A stretch of 64,000 nt of DNA from Calonectria ilicicola (taxonomy: Eukaryota > Ascomycota > Sordariomycetes > Hypocreales > Nectriaceae). Location of the stretch: positions 1,550,001-1,614,000 of the forward strand of contig CP085830.1 in NCBI GenBank assembly GCA_020809705.1. The letters run 5' to 3'. Below, one piece after another: positions 42,647 through 57,254 of this stretch (within the stretch, counting starts at the first letter, position 1; every line of letters starts with the position of its first letter). Below the pieces are notes generated by a model. The model did not search any database. It had not been told where the DNA came from and was given only the letters and a program-made list of their open reading frames with translations. Made by a program: the position numbers and the translations under genes.

Positions 42647-43984
42647 ATGCTTCCCGAGCCAACGCTGACGCTGACGCTGCCCAGCATCCACGACGGCCTC
42701 GCCCTCGACTGCCGCGTCTACCACCCGCTCTCGCTCGCTGCCAATCCCCGCGCCCCGCCATGGCAGCGCCACGCCGCAGTCATGGCGCACCCGTACGCGC
42801 CCATGGGAGGCTCCTATGACGATCCCATTGTTGAGATTGTTGCTGGGCAGCTTCTGCGAAAGGGTTTCTTGGTGGCCACCTTTAATTTTCGGTATGCGAA
42901 CCCTTCCCTCCACCAAATGCCGTTGCCGAATGGGCGGTGGACACCCCGCTAACCAACCCAATCAACGAACAGAGGTGCGGGCTCTTCTGCAGGAAGGACA
43001 TCGTGGACCTCAAAGGCTGAGCGAGAGGACTATGGCACCGTGGTGGCCTTCCTCGTCCACTACATACACTACCTCGATCCCTTCCGCCCCCATTCTGCTG
43101 GCTCCGATGCATTGGCCGTCCCCGGCGATGCCCCGACCTCGGCGCCAGCCCAACCTCCCACGCCCCCCGTCCTCCTCCTGGGAGGCTACTCGTACGGCTC
43201 CATGATTACGACTCAGATGCCTCCGCTCTTTGCCATCCTGCAGCCCTTTGTCTCGCCCGCCGCCGGCTCAGACGCCGCCGAGGTCCGCCTCCGCGCTGAG
43301 CATCTCGCCGACCAACAAAACGTGGTGCTAGCCAGCGCCCGCGCCGCCATGCAAGAGCGCGGAGTCAGCAGCCCGAGCAAGAGGGGCGTCCGTGTTGGCG
43401 GCGACGAGGGGGGCAGCCCGCGCAAGAGCCAAGAGAGCCACGGCCGGCGGAGCTTCTCGATAGACGAGGACAGGATTCGCCGGGGAGTTCACGACCTGGT
43501 GGCAAAAGCAAAGTCAGGGCGTTATAGCCAGAAGCTGTTTCACCACCACACGGCCCCTGAAGACCCCAGCCGCGCTGTTACGCCGCCACAGCTGGAGCCG
43601 GACGAGAAGCTGCCGGCTATTCTGAACCTCACCATTCCCAGGCCCGCCTATTTGCTGCTATCGCCGCTTCAGGGTCTTATCAACCATCTGGCCACCATGT
43701 CGCTGGTCCCCTCGGCGCTGTCAAAGCACAAGGATCCGCTCGAGCTGGCGGCCGAGGAGAAGCTCGTCCAGAACCCGACTCTGGCCGTGTTTGGAGACAA
43801 TGACGTGTTTGTGGCGGTGCATCGACTGCGGGCGTGGTCAACACGGCTGCAGCAGCGAGACAAGTCAAAGTTTCGATCCCTTGAGGTGACATCTGCCGGC
43901 CATTTCTGGATAGAGGAAGGCGTAGTAGACCTCATGAGAGACGAGGTGTCTGAGTTTGCAGACCAGCTGCTCACGAGTCGATGA
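42647..43984 (+). CDS. Alpha/beta-hydrolase superfamily protein
   Basis: Exon 1 is 42647-42891, intron 42892-42972 (GTATGC, branch CTAAC, GAACAG; 81 nt, phase 2), exon 2 is 42973-43984; 418 residues. The splice restores NFRGAGSSAGRTSW, a conserved block of this hydrolase group. The fold is clear: AVMAHPYAPMGGSYDD (oxyanion region), the nucleophile elbow GYSYG, FGDNDVFV with the probable catalytic Asp, and TSAGHFWIEEG with the His. A long charged insertion (about residues 180-290) separates the core. The organisation resembles the COG2945-type hydrolases, whose substrates are poorly known. No signal peptide. GC-rich coding sequence, unlike the AT-rich region to the left. Confidence 0.85.
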
Positions 43985-45525
43985 CAAGTGCTGCGAGCGA
44001 TTGGTTGACAGCGTTCTTGATGAGGGTTTAATTGGAACACAGCAACAGTTCTTATCCTTGTTTTCTTGTTTGTAGCGTCCGAGATACCATTTCACTATAG
44101 TGCGATGTTTCAATAGAGCAAATTGCAGCGATCCATATTCAAATTTCTATTCGCGGCGATATAGTCGTAGTCGTGTCTTGGATTTGACACGGTCAGGTCA
44201 GATCATGCAAGACTAGTCATCACATGGGTGTACGATTACGAAAAAGGCTTAAACGTATTTTTGAAGAACGCAATCAGCACTAAGAGCATACGTGTCACGA
44301 ACTTTGCTGAGTGTATAGCTTTTTTCAATCATTTTTCAGATTCCAGCCAGGGAAAATAAGCACCAAATCATGTTTCTAGAATGACATGGACCCTGAATCG
44401 CAGCCCTATCTCGAAGCTTTGGGCAGACGGGCACGGACACGAACCCTTCCCCCAAGTCTAATGGAAGGCAAATTCAAAACTTCTATAGCGTACTAGAAGG
44501 AAAGCATGGATAGCGTCCAAATCTGAATAACCGCAGGGATTTAGAAACAAGGGTTGCCGATCTCCCTTTCTGACCGTTGAACTTGGTCGCAGCTCAGCGC
44601 AGTTTAGCTTTGTCCCACCAACAAACCAAGAGTGGCCGTGTCTGAGGCGTCGTCGTCTTCAGCGCGCCATTGGCCTTTCTTTCTTTTCGGCCTTTTCCTT
44701 TTAGGTCATACACGTGCCAATTAGGGATTATATGCGCACTGATATAGCGGAACTAACGCCGCTGCAGGCATCTTGTGTGCCGTGCCACATGGCTTCCACC
44801 ACGGCGGTTGCTGAGCAAGCAGCTGCGGAACAACAAAGGATCACCAAGGGAGACAACGTCTATACCCGAGAAGATGAATTAAAAATCAAACAGACATTAC
44901 AATCGGACTTAGGCTTTTAGAATCATTCATACATTACGGCGTTTTGGCCATCAAAACTCCGTGGTGTGGCTACGGCCCGGCGCTTGATGACCACTAGTGT
45001 GTTTTTGCTTTGTCTGCGTACTAACTTGGCCCAAAACAAAACGGCCAGGCCACACATTCCCATGGCGGCAGTATGCGGAATGCCCTGCAAATGCTACACA
45101 TAGCTATAGCATTATCAGCCCAAGGAGCCGTTAGTAGCGTGATTTTGGCTGAAGAGACCCTTACCTGCAGTGGTGCTCCCCCCACCCCGAAATGTGTCGG
45201 TCATCCGCCCGAAAAACCAAACACCCGAAAACTGTCGGCCCCCGATGGGAGCTTTCGGGCAGCTCGCTTTGCTCCACCAAAATGTAACGGCACGCACAGG
45301 AACGAGACGAGATGAGGCTATACGCATGGTGTTCAGAGCAGGAGTTTGTATATAGTCAATGATGACATCGTCGATAGAATCGAGAAATTTGACAAGCAAG
45401 TTCCGATATAAGTTGGTTTGCCATCTTTGCTCCCAATCGCCATATTAGTGCAGCGAGAACACCCCCGCCCACTATTATCCATATTGAAATTTATCGAGTA
45501 TCAGTATTTACGAAAAACCCAGAAA
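43985..45525. other. Spacer with no confident gene
   Basis: A plus frame at 44789-44920 could encode a 43-residue charged peptide, and a frame around 45073-45315 is motif-free. Neither is supported. Confidence 0.45.
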
Positions 45526-46461
45526 ATGTCGCCAACTGAGCCTGCCAACGTCTCCTTTACTGTACGGGGACTCAAGATTGCCGCCCATCTTTACCAGGCG
45601 TCTCCTAGCTCTCCCAATCGCAACGGAGCTGCCATTATTATCTGTCACCCGTGGACTTCCATCAAGGAGCAGTCTCCCGCCAACTATGCCCTCCGTCTGA
45701 CCCAGGCCGGCTTCATCTGCCTCTCCTACGATGCCGCCTATCAGGGCGAGTCCGAGGGAGAGCCCAGGAACCTCGAAGACCCGTATCAGCGGGTCGAGGA
45801 GATCAAGTGCGCCGTCACTTATTTGAGCACGCTCAAGGAGGTTGACAGCGAGAGGATCGGTGTCTTGGGCATCTGTGCCTCGGGCGGGTATGCCCCTTTT
45901 GCGGCCCAAACTGATCTCCGAATCAAAGCCTGTGCCACCTCTGCTGCTGTCTGCGTCGGCACCATGGCACGCAGAGGCTTCGACGAGGACTCTTCCAACC
46001 TCGACATCCTCCACTCCCAGCTCGAAAACGCCGCCAAGGACCGACAGAGCGATATCACCGGCGAAAAAGTCGACATTGTCCACCTCCTTCCCGAAGACTA
46101 CGACAGTCTGCCCGCAGACTTTCCAGAGTCATTCCGCGATCTGGCGCACTTTTACCGCACCCCCCGCGGCCACCACGAACGTGCGACCAATACATGCATC
46201 CCACGGAGCTGGGACACCATGGCCAACTTTGATGCCTTTGCTTTCAATAGCTTCATCAGCCCCCGGCCGCTGTTGATGATCACGGGCACCAAGGCGGCGA
46301 CCAAGTGGTACAGCGAGGCCGGCATCGCCAAGGCAAAGGAGCCAAAGGAGCTCTACGTGGTCAACGGCGCGACGCACGCTGATTTGTACGACAAGGTGGA
46401 CGAAGCTTGCGTCAAGCTGGTCGAGTTCTTTGGAAAGGGGCTGGGGGCCGGCGAGGTTTGA
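45526..46461 (+). CDS. Alpha/beta hydrolase, dienelactone-hydrolase-like
   Basis: Single exon, 311 residues from ATG 45526. Landmarks: IIICHPWTSIKEQSPANYA near the start, YDAAYQGESEGEPRNLEDP, GVLGICASGGYA at the nucleophile elbow, PLLMITGT with a downstream acidic region, and VNGATHADLYDK with the catalytic His. The elbow reads G-I-C-A-S, so a Cys may be the nucleophile as in dienelactone hydrolases, with Ser replacing the usual second Gly. Fungal relatives are annotated as hydrolases of uncertain substrate, and some sit in secondary-metabolite clusters; no such cluster is visible here. Cytosolic, as no signal peptide is present. Confidence 0.82.
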   Translation: MSPTEPANVSFTVRGLKIAAHLYQASPSSPNRNGAAIIICHPWTSIKEQSPANYALRLTQAGFICLSYDAAYQGESEGEPRNLEDPYQRVEEIKCAVTYLSTLKEVDSERIGVLGICASGGYAPFAAQTDLRIKACATSAAVCVGTMARRGFDEDSSNLDILHSQLENAAKDRQSDITGEKVDIVHLLPEDYDSLPADFPESFRDLAHFYRTPRGHHERATNTCIPRSWDTMANFDAFAFNSFISPRPLLMITGTKAATKWYSEAGIAKAKEPKELYVVNGATHADLYDKVDEACVKLVEFFGKGLGAGEV

Positions 46462-46797
46462 GCGGTGAACGGGATAGTTGCTCAAAAACACCATGCAGCT
46501 TTTAGGCTAGACCAGGAATATGCCTGGGTGAAACACACAGTGACATTCGAACCATAGTCGACGATGGCTTCCGGTTGGATAGCAAGACGGCTCAGGAAAG
46601 GGGGGCAATGTCACTGTGGAGATAGGCTAGAGTCATAGCAAAATATTGTATAAATATAATGGGTATATTTACTAATATATGGCTGCAAACAGTCCAAATG
46701 TACGTCGTGATGTAAGGGCAACATCTAATTTAAAACTGTCTACATGCCCATCCATGTCCAAGATTATTATTCCTTCTATTCATTTGCACGTAGGCCT
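46462..46797. other. Short intergenic region between convergent genes
   Basis: 336 bp between the 3' ends of the hydrolase and the sugar transporter; AT-rich, with TATAAATATAATG near 46650. Probably terminators of both genes. Confidence 0.5.
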
Positions 46798-48713
46798 CTA
46801 ATGAGCCAACTCTGCCGTCTTCTTCTCCACTTGCTCGACTCTACGCTCGAGATCTACGTCGCGGAACTTGTCCATGTCCATGCCAGGAACGAACAGGGGA
46901 GCCTCGGTGAAGAGGTAACGCATCTCCTCAAGGGGTCGCTTGGCAGTCTCAGGGAGGACAGCCCAGAAGTAGATTGCGTTGGTGAAATTGCAGACCTTGG
47001 ATGATATGAGCATTTAAATATTAAAAGGTAGGCAAGAGTAAAACTTACAATGAAGAGAATATACCACCTCCAGCCGATGCCGGTCTTGTCATCAAGGGCA
47101 ACAGATGTGGTCTGGCCGATCATGGTGTTGAAGGCAAACGACGTCATGGTTGCAATCGAGACACCCTTGGATCGGGTCTTGGTGTCAAAGATCTCGGCAG
47201 GGATGATCCAGGAGAGAGGACCGCAGGTAGCACTGAAGGAGAAATTGTACAGCCAAGTCATGGCAATGAAGCCCCATGAGGCGCTTCCGTTGGATGAATC
47301 AGATCCAGGAGGGAACTTGGCCAGCAGGATGGTGGCAATAATGAAGGTGACGCAGTTGCCGAGGTTGCCACCGATGAGAGGCCATCGACGACCTGTCTTG
47401 TCGATGAAGAGGATGCAGAGGAACTGGGCGAAAAGGGCGATGCATGAGGAGATGGCCTGGTACTTTAGCGTCTCATCGCCTGCAATGCCAATCTTTTTGT
47501 AAATCTCGACAGAGTAGTACTGAATAGCGCTGACACCAGTCATCTGGATCGAGGCCTGGAGGGAGCAAGCGAGGAAGAGACGGCGGAAGCAGCTGCGGTC
47601 AGTGAAAAGCTCCTTGTAGCTCTTGGCCTCGTGCTCGTGGTCAAAAGTGATGCTGTCCTGGATCTGGTCAAACTCGGCGCGCACCCAGGCATCGTTGATG
47701 TCGCCCTGGGCGTGCAGGTTGGCCAGCGTCTGCAGACCCTCCTCGACCTTGCCGTGGTCGAGGAGCCAGCGAGGGGATTCAGGGAACACCAGGATGAGGA
47801 GGGCAAGGATACCAGCGGGAATCATCTGAATGCCCAGCGACACTCGCCATTGACGGGAGTCATCATCAGGGAAGCCGATGTAAGTACCTATTAGACAGGG
47901 GTGGTCAGCATGCATTCGTGTGTCATGACAACAACAGTTTCCTGATTGGGTACTTACCGTAGGAGATCCAAGCTGCAGCCAGGGCACCAACACCAAGCAT
48001 GAATTGCTGCAGAGCCGTGACTCTTCCTCGGATACTGGGATGGCAAAGCTCGGCCTGGTACAGGGGCACAATCATGGTAAGGAAACCGACGCTGGATTCA
48101 ATCCCCTGTCAGAATCTGGTCACAAGCAAGAGGCGCATTTTCACATGCGAAAAAAAAGAACAAAAAAATAACTGAGGATGCAAAACTCACCCCACGCCTG
48201 CAAGGCATCGTCCAGAGTACAGATAGTCAATGTTCTGGGCGCCCGTCTGCAGAGCACCGCCAATGAGGAACACAACGGCGCCGATAAGGATGGTCAACTT
48301 TCGGCCGAGACGATCACCGATGGGACCAGCGAACATGGCGCCAAAAAAGGCGCCGCCCGTGAATACGGAGACGACGGCTCCACTGCGAGAAAAAATTGGG
48401 GTTAGCTCAGGTGTGCCTCGCCAGCCTGGGGAAGAGGCTCGTTCTGCGGGGGGCGGGTGTGTGTGGGCGGTGGGCGCGGAGAGCACTTACGTCTTATTCG
48501 AGTCTGTTCCGAATTTCGTCTTGAAATTCGGGGCTAACAGAGCAGAGAACGTTAGTTCGTGCAAAGACGACTTAGCGGGACCTAAGCGACATGGGAACAA
48601 CACGTACAGGCAATGGCCTCGGCAATGACTCCCAAGTCATAACCGTAGAGGAGAGAACCAAGTGAGGCGAAGACACTCACGAGGAACTGGTACCACTTGG
48701 GTGGGAGAGCCAT
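46798..48713 (-). CDS. MFS sugar transporter (hexose/pentose type)
   Basis: Six exons, 503 residues: 48713-48608, 48533-48491, 48382-48191, 48091-47958, 47887-47049 and 46995-46798. The introns are 53-108 nt with GT...AG ends and matching phases. Twelve membrane spans are expected. Sugar-porter signatures are present: GYDLGVIAEAIA in helix 1, GDRLGRK (loop 2-3), RGRVTALQQFMLGVG, PESPRWLLDHGK (loop 6-7), DKTGRRW, and PETAKRPLEEM at the end of helix 12. The substrate is likely a hexose or pentose. It is divergent from the GH51 arabinofuranosidase at 50330, so L-arabinose or arabino-oligosaccharide-derived sugar is a reasonable guess, not shown by the sequence itself. Confidence 0.92.
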
Positions 48714-50329
48714 GGTGGCGGTTGAAGCTAGCTAGAGCTGAGGATGGCCTCTGTTGATGATGCCCAAGTTCTTGGTTGTGGTGATGGCCAGCAACGAATG
48801 GGGGAAAAAGTGCAAAGAAAAAGAGGTAATGGTCAGTGTCAATCACAAATTGACCTAACCTCCAAGACAAAAAGGGTAACAAGAAAAGCCAAGACGATGC
48901 AGCAGGCGGCGCTGCCCCGGCCTTTTAAGATCGAGCCGCCTCTGACATCAGACTATCCCAAACAACAGCTGCCAGCTCCCACCCTCGCGTTCAAGCTGTG
49001 CCGAGAGCAACTATTTCCGCCTTTGTCCCCGCCCAACTGGTAAACGCACCTGTCACGTTTCAATGACTGCATTTTGGACCCTCCCCTGGCCTGGTCCGCT
49101 GCTCCCCCGTGGGCAGCCAGCCCATGGGGATGGATGGGGGAGCGACTGACGATGCCAAACTAACACCAAGTCAAACCATGACGGCAAGGCGCGCGCGGGC
49201 AACAACCAACCCCCCGGTACCCAGGCCGTCGGACATTGGGGGCAGACACGCACACACACACACACATATGCACACACCAGCAGACATGATGGGAATTGGA
49301 TATAAACTAGAGTTAAAGCAGGTTTGTTCAAGGGCAATCCTGAGCTTCCCCGCATGGGGCTGGGTGTGTATGTTGCGGGTCCCCCGGGCTCAATTTCCGC
49401 TTGTGGGAATTCGGCTCAACCCCAATGGGACAATGGGAGAAGAGAGAATCGGGATAGCCTCTCTCTCTGTCTGTCTCTCGTGTGTTGCTTGCATCATATC
49501 GTCATGTGCGAATATAACTTACTTAGACTCCATGTGCTCGGCCAGCACAGCGCCGAAAAAACATGGAGCCCCAAAAAGTCTATGTGCACTAAGCACAATC
49601 CCTGGTCCTCGCCCGCCCGCCCCCAAAAAATCAAGCAGCGTGCTGTATGATTTGATTGTGCCATGTCGTCGCCGCATCGCGCATCAACTACCGTCCACGT
49701 CCAGGGTCGGCCCACCACCCGAGGGCCCGACCGCCCAAGCATCGCATGGCAATGAGCCGCTGTGACTGGTGGAAAGCGATGAACCTTTGTTCGCGGCCGG
49801 GGAGGGGACAAGGGACTGCTCACGCCACTCACGCTCACCCGTGCCGACCGGGGTCCTAGAGAGAGAAAGAGAGAAAAAAAAAAAAAAGAGCGTCTCGTGT
49901 TGTGTGGGGAGTGAGGCACTAGGCCAACGGTAAACCACATCACGGCAGGCTGGCCGTCAAGCGCTCCAATGACATGGCCGTGCCTCGGCCCCGAAGCGCA
50001 CGAACCGGAGCTGGCCTGCTGTTCCCGTGGTGCGGAATCGTGCAGCCCTCTGCCTCCACCGCGCTGGAGCCGGGTCGCTATGGGGGGTGATAAGGCAATC
50101 ATGAGCTTCACCGAGCTCGAGGATTGGGACGCTTCGTTTTCCACTCTCGTGACCTTGAAGCTCCCCTCGCCTTCTCCTGTTTAAATCGGTTTTGCCCAGC
50201 AGCCCGGTCTCTCATCTCACAAATAAAAAAAGAAGAAGAGGATTCCAGTAATACAAAAATAATCACATTATCAAATCTCCGTTCCCTCAAGTCTTTCCAC
50301 CCCCTCATCAGTTCTCCATTATTCCCATC
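48714..50329. promoter_or_regulatory. Divergent intergenic region of sugar transporter and GH51 gene
   Basis: 1.6 kb without a convincing gene. It contains a (CA)n tract at 49251-49266, CT-rich segments and a purine tract at 49859-49889. Two opposite promoters must lie here. Carbon-regulator sites could be present but were not mapped. Confidence 0.45.
49251..49266. repeat. (CA)n dinucleotide microsatellite
   Basis: Eight uninterrupted CA units followed by interrupted ones up to about 49277. Simple sequence in the divergent promoter. Confidence 0.85.
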
Positions 50330-52728
<2,399 letters not shown>

Positions 52729-53358
52729 AGGAGCATGGTGGGGTTTTTGGGTTGGACAAAAGGCCGAGATAACGGATAGCGGATACTCGGCTATGAGGAG
52801 CGGATGGGCCTTGGCAATTGAAGGCGGGAATTGAGAGGGTTTTTTTTTAGGAATAGGTAGCTCGGGGTCTTGGAGGGGTTAGGGCTATGAGATTATGAAA
52901 TGATGAATCCACTTGATGCAATGCCGATGCAAGCAAGCGCCAGTGAAGCCATACAGGTTAGAAACGAAACCCGCGAACTGATCCAGCCCACACACACACA
53001 CGGGACCCCTGCATGTGGCGCTTTTGCTTATCGAAGGATTCCGGGATCTCCACCTTGGCTGGAATGCCTACGTAAAATGAGTACTGACAGCCTTGTTTTA
53101 CGTTTTTAAATGCGTCGAAAAAAAATTAAAGCTCTGCTCTACATAATATAGTGTGTTTCAACATAGTTGCGTGTTAATATGCGAAAGTTAGTAAACTATC
53201 TGGGTAGCAAAGTGCGAGTTCAAGTAAAGTTGTGAGTGGATTTGACTTAAGTTTGTATATCTTTTTTCAAACCTCTATTCAAAAATAAACCCAAAACCAC
53301 ACCATTTTTAAGCTAAAAACCGGAAGCCAATCCAGAGACCAAAACAATCGAAACACGA
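52729..53358. other. Spacer, no gene recognised
   Basis: 3' region of the GH51 gene, then AT-rich DNA. No motif-bearing frame. Confidence 0.5.
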
Positions 53359-54035
53359 TTAAACTTCAAACTGCCAATTCGGCTCTCGGATAGCCAGGTT
53401 CGTGGTGCGCGCCGAGACGGCCAGCATCCAGAGGAGGTACAGGGTAGGCACGCCAAGCCATGCGACCTCGATGCGGCCCGCGGTGCAGATCCAGAGGGTT
53501 ACTTGTGGGTGTCTCGTGCTAAAATTAGAGGGCGCTTAGGATTCATATAAACACCGACTGACTGTGTAGGTTGTGTTGGCTCTGTATGTATTATGTATGT
53601 ACCATCTTGTGTCGTCCTCGGAGTGGCTGCAGGTGCTTAACCGATCCGCAGCCACTTCGTCATCCCGTTCCGCGATGGGGGTCGGTTCGAGAATGCATGA
53701 GCATCGCGTGTGATGCCTACTTGCGGAAAAGGAGACGAGAATGAAAAAAAAAATCTTGATACCAAGTGGCGCGATAGTCAACAATAGTGTTGAGGCTGGA
53801 TGCTAACATGCAGCAACTCGGGCGCTGAACTCGAACGATATGCACATGCGAACAGGTGGGCGTCGCTGTTTGGCAGAAGAAAGCACAATGGAAAGCCACA
53901 GCAAATCTACCTGACCAGTGACATGAACGACCACCACAAGAGCTGCCAACACCTAGTCTGAATAGCATCATCGGCCCTTCCAGTCCCCAGTAGGACCGCT
54001 GGCAGGTGCGGCTCGACCTGAAACGGTGCCGGTGC
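53359..54035 (-). CDS. Possible multi-exon membrane protein, partial model
   Basis: The best-supported part is a terminal exon (about 53520-53359) after an acceptor TAATTTTAG. It encodes a hydrophobic segment (VAWLGVPTLYLLWMLAVSA) and ends NLAIREPNWQFEV. It is GC-rich in AT-richer surroundings. Joining to an upstream acidic exon (about 53723-53603, LEPTPIAERDDEVAADRLST) over GTACAT...TTTTAG keeps frame, and a further exon (about 54035-53913, with a Trp-rich WQLLWWSFMSLV) joins in phase at a GTAGAT donor. The true 5' end was not found. No family is recognised. It could also be a gene remnant. Confidence 0.3.
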
Positions 54036-56154
54036 TTCATCACACGCCTGGCGCTGTCATGAGCGGCCCGTTATGGCGGCCGTCCCCCCCCTCTTTTCGC
54101 AGGCGCTTGCATTGTTTATCTCGACCAGGCACAACAACACCAACACCAACACCAACAGGGACTTTGTTGTTGCGGTGCCTGGCATCTCATGACAGGACGG
54201 GACGAGTTCGGAGACTAAAGTACCTCACCCGCGCTGGCGGGGTGCGGGGGTACCTTCAACAGGCACCGGCCCAATCACCGGCCGTGGCGGGGCCAAAAAT
54301 AGAGACGCTAGGCTGGTTTGGGGAAGACGCTTAATTTGAGTTAAACGCGCGCCTGCACGCTGTCAGCCAATGAGGTGGCATATGCCCCACCACAGCTCGC
54401 GCCGCGTTGGAGGACTAACCACGGAACACCACAGGGCTTTGTCACTCGTACGTCGACGATGCTGTTGCACGCAGTCCGGCTTTTTTCTTTTCTTTTCTTT
54501 TCTGGTTCTAGTTGGCTTGCACACACTCACACGCACATATCACCAACGACAAAACCCACCCAGCTCCCTCCCTCCTCCTCCAGGGGTTCCCCAGTGCAGG
54601 GTCCAGGCCCCCCTGCAGCCCATCTCCCACCTCCCCGCCCCATCTTGTTTTTCCCATCCCATCCCATGATGCGCAGGGCCCTTGCACGCTGCCGCTGCAG
54701 ACCACCCGCACCACCCAAACGCGTTCGTCTTGGGCTCTGCAATGCCATCTCGATGACCTTCCCGTCCATGTCTCGACTTTTCTCTTCTTCCTCTTTCTAT
54801 GCGTTGTTCCCCACCCCTCCCCTTCCATCCCACCCTGGCCCAGATGCAATGCAACGACCCCGTTCATTTCCCCTTCGTAAGCGCCGCCCCAGGCACGCGG
54901 GAAGCAGCAAGTATCGACGGCTTCTGTCGTGTGCGCCGCCGAAACCTGCACAACGGCTGGCTGTCGACATGTTTCAACCTCGCTCGATGCTCTGATGCAT
55001 CCATCATCTGCTTGTGCTTCTGTCCACCGCACCATCTGTACGTACAACACGCCATGTCAACCCACCCAACTGCCGCCCCGCGCGCGGGTCCGTGAACCGA
55101 GAGATGCACCTCTGTCCGTCGTCGTCCCTGTCCAGCTGCCACGCTTAATTGACTTTGTCCACCGTCCGCGCGCACTAAACAAGGCTGGCGCTTCCTCACA
55201 CTCGTCCCGCTCTGCACATGATGTTCCCTGCTGCTAGCTGCTTGTGTCCCCCCCTCTTTTTTTTTTTGGTTAATTTTTTTTTTTCGTCTGCCCACCTCGT
55301 CTCCTGATCGCTTTGGCGCTGTACCTGGCCCGTAGCCGCCGGTGTTGGGACCGGGGGACCCTTTCCCTAACCGCCCGCACTCCAGACAGCCGCCGGATCG
55401 ACCAATATCAGCGGCCCGTTCTGGGCAAACTCAAGCCCTCAGACACAAGTGTGCCGTTTCATTTCCCCTTTTGCCCTTCTGTCTTGTTTCAGCGACGCAA
55501 CCGCCCGCGGCGAGATTGGTCTTTGTCTTTTGCTCGCCATCTCGAGATCCACTGGCGACCGCTCCGCGAGCTTAAAGCTGCTTCATATCCGGCCCTCTGT
55601 TGGCCTCATTCCTCTCTCCTCCCAGACACGCCTTCGCTCAACATCCTAGCTTTCCATCTTTTCCTTGGTTGTTTTCCTTTTTTTCCTTTTCTCATTTCCT
55701 TATTTCCTATTTCCGATTCGTCTCTGGTTAAACGTTTCATTTCTCAGTCTCTTCTTGGCAAAACTTGGGCTAGCTACGAATCTCCTTTCGTTATTACTCC
55801 ATATCGATTTGATATCAACCTTGCGGGACCTTGACGTTTCGGCCCATCTTCCCCAGACCACGACCGACCTACTTCCGAGACCACGACAGACCAGGCCGGT
55901 TGACCCGCGCCTCTTTTACCTTCTTTCCTAAGCGCCTAATCGGTAATCATTCGCCTCGTTCTCGCTGGTTCCCATCTCATCACGGGCCCAATTTCTCTCT
56001 ATTCTCGTCATTAAGATACCATTACGATTATACCTTCTATTGCACAAGACATACACTGCACATACACAAACCAAGCATAACTACAACTACAATCGCAACA
56101 ACTACTACAACAACGACTAGAACACCAAACAAAACTACTACTACATCAATCAAC
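54036..56154. other. Long leader / spacer before the Myb gene
   Basis: No confident gene. It contains T-runs (55256-55285) and long CT-rich tracts (about 55660-55760), and ends in an A/C-rich leader (ACTACAACTACA-like) directly before the ATG at 56155. The pattern suggests a long 5' untranslated region of the Myb-like gene. Confidence 0.5.
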
Positions 56155-57254
56155 ATGCCTAAGCACACCAGAACCCCCAGCAGCTCCCATAGCCGCTATG
56201 CTGGCCCCATGCCAGTGTCCCTTGCCCCTTCTCCCATGTACAGCCAGCAGCAGCGCATCCCCATGCCCAGCAACTACTACGGAGTCCCCACCACCACCGC
56301 TCCGTCCATGGCCATCCAGGCACAGACCCAGACCCACGCCGCCTACGACTCGTACGCGAGCAGCTCTGCGCCTGCCGTCTCGGTGCCCCCTCCGGTCCAG
56401 CAGCACCGCGCCAGCTCGGGAGCCTGGACGCCCCAGGACGACCAGCAGCTCCTCAACGCTCGCATGCAGGGCCTCAACTGGGGCCAGATCCAGGCCAACT
56501 TCTTCCCCACAAAGACGCCCAATGCTTGCCGCAAGCGCCATGAGCGCCTGATGGAGCGCAAGGGAACTGATGACTGGGACAACCAGAAGCTGCAGCGTCT
56601 TGCCAAGGAGTACATGAGCATGCGCAAGGAGATCTGGAGCGGACTAGCCGCTCGCACCGGAGAGAAGTGGAATGTCGTTGAACAAAAGGTGAGCAGTGTT
56701 GCTTTGAGAGCCCTCCCACAGTAACATCTCCCCCCCTTTGATAGAGAGAGAGGCTAACATATTCTTTCTTCCCCCTCGTCTAGTGCATGTCCAACGGCCT
56801 CAAGAATCTGCAAAGCGCCGCCCGGGCCGCCGCTCGCCGTGACCGGCTTGAGTCTGGTGCTATCTCAGGGTATGACAACGACGACAGCGGCATCTCCGGC
56901 ATGGGCCTGACCCCCGTTGACGACTTAGACGCATCATATAGTAGCCCCGAGACGACGTCCTCCGCCATGCACTCGGCGCACTCGAGCACCGCTTCGGCAT
57001 CGTACCAGGCCATGGCGCCCCACCAGGCGCACCTGGCCGCCCTCGGTGGCGCTCCGGGCCCCTACGGCATCGGCGCCGCGGCCTACGGCGCCGGCTACGG
57101 CGGCCACGGATACTCGTCCAGCGTCAGCTCCAACGCCAGCCATGGCTACAACGGGCACAGCCAGGGAAACAGCCCTTACATGAACACCCAGCGACCTCAG
57201 AGTTCAGATATCGCCATTCCCTCGCTCATCAACCGCACCGCCCACGGCCTCTAA
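56155..57254 (+). CDS. Myb/SANT-domain transcriptional regulator
   Basis: Exon 1 is 56155-56688, intron 56689-56783 (GTGAGC...CGTCTAG, 95 nt, phase 0), exon 2 is 56784-57254; 334 residues. A Ser/Pro/Gln-rich N-terminal segment precedes a SANT/Myb-like repeat (about residues 88-135): SGAWTPQDDQQLL, GLNWGQIQANFF and TPNACRKRHERL, the last being the recognition helix. A second Trp-containing helical segment (MRKEIWSGLA...GEKWNVVEQKCM) follows and resembles another Myb-type repeat. The C-terminal half is low-complexity, rich in Ala, Gly, Tyr and Ser (AAYGAGYGGHGY), as in activation or condensate-forming regions. It should act in the nucleus. Fungal proteins of this type regulate development or metabolism; the targets are unknown. 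The long A/C-rich leader suggests post-transcriptional control, but this is inference. Confidence 0.85.

Noticed and set aside
45508..46083. 190-codon minus frame opposite the dienelactone-hydrolase-like gene
   Set aside because: Mirror frame of a well-supported coding exon.
42647..46461. Secondary-metabolite gene cluster around the hydrolases
   Set aside because: No PKS, NRPS, terpene cyclase, P450 or cluster regulator nearby.
54508..55050. 180-codon minus frame in GC-rich leader DNA
   Set aside because: Overlaps several equal frames on both strands, low-complexity, no domain.
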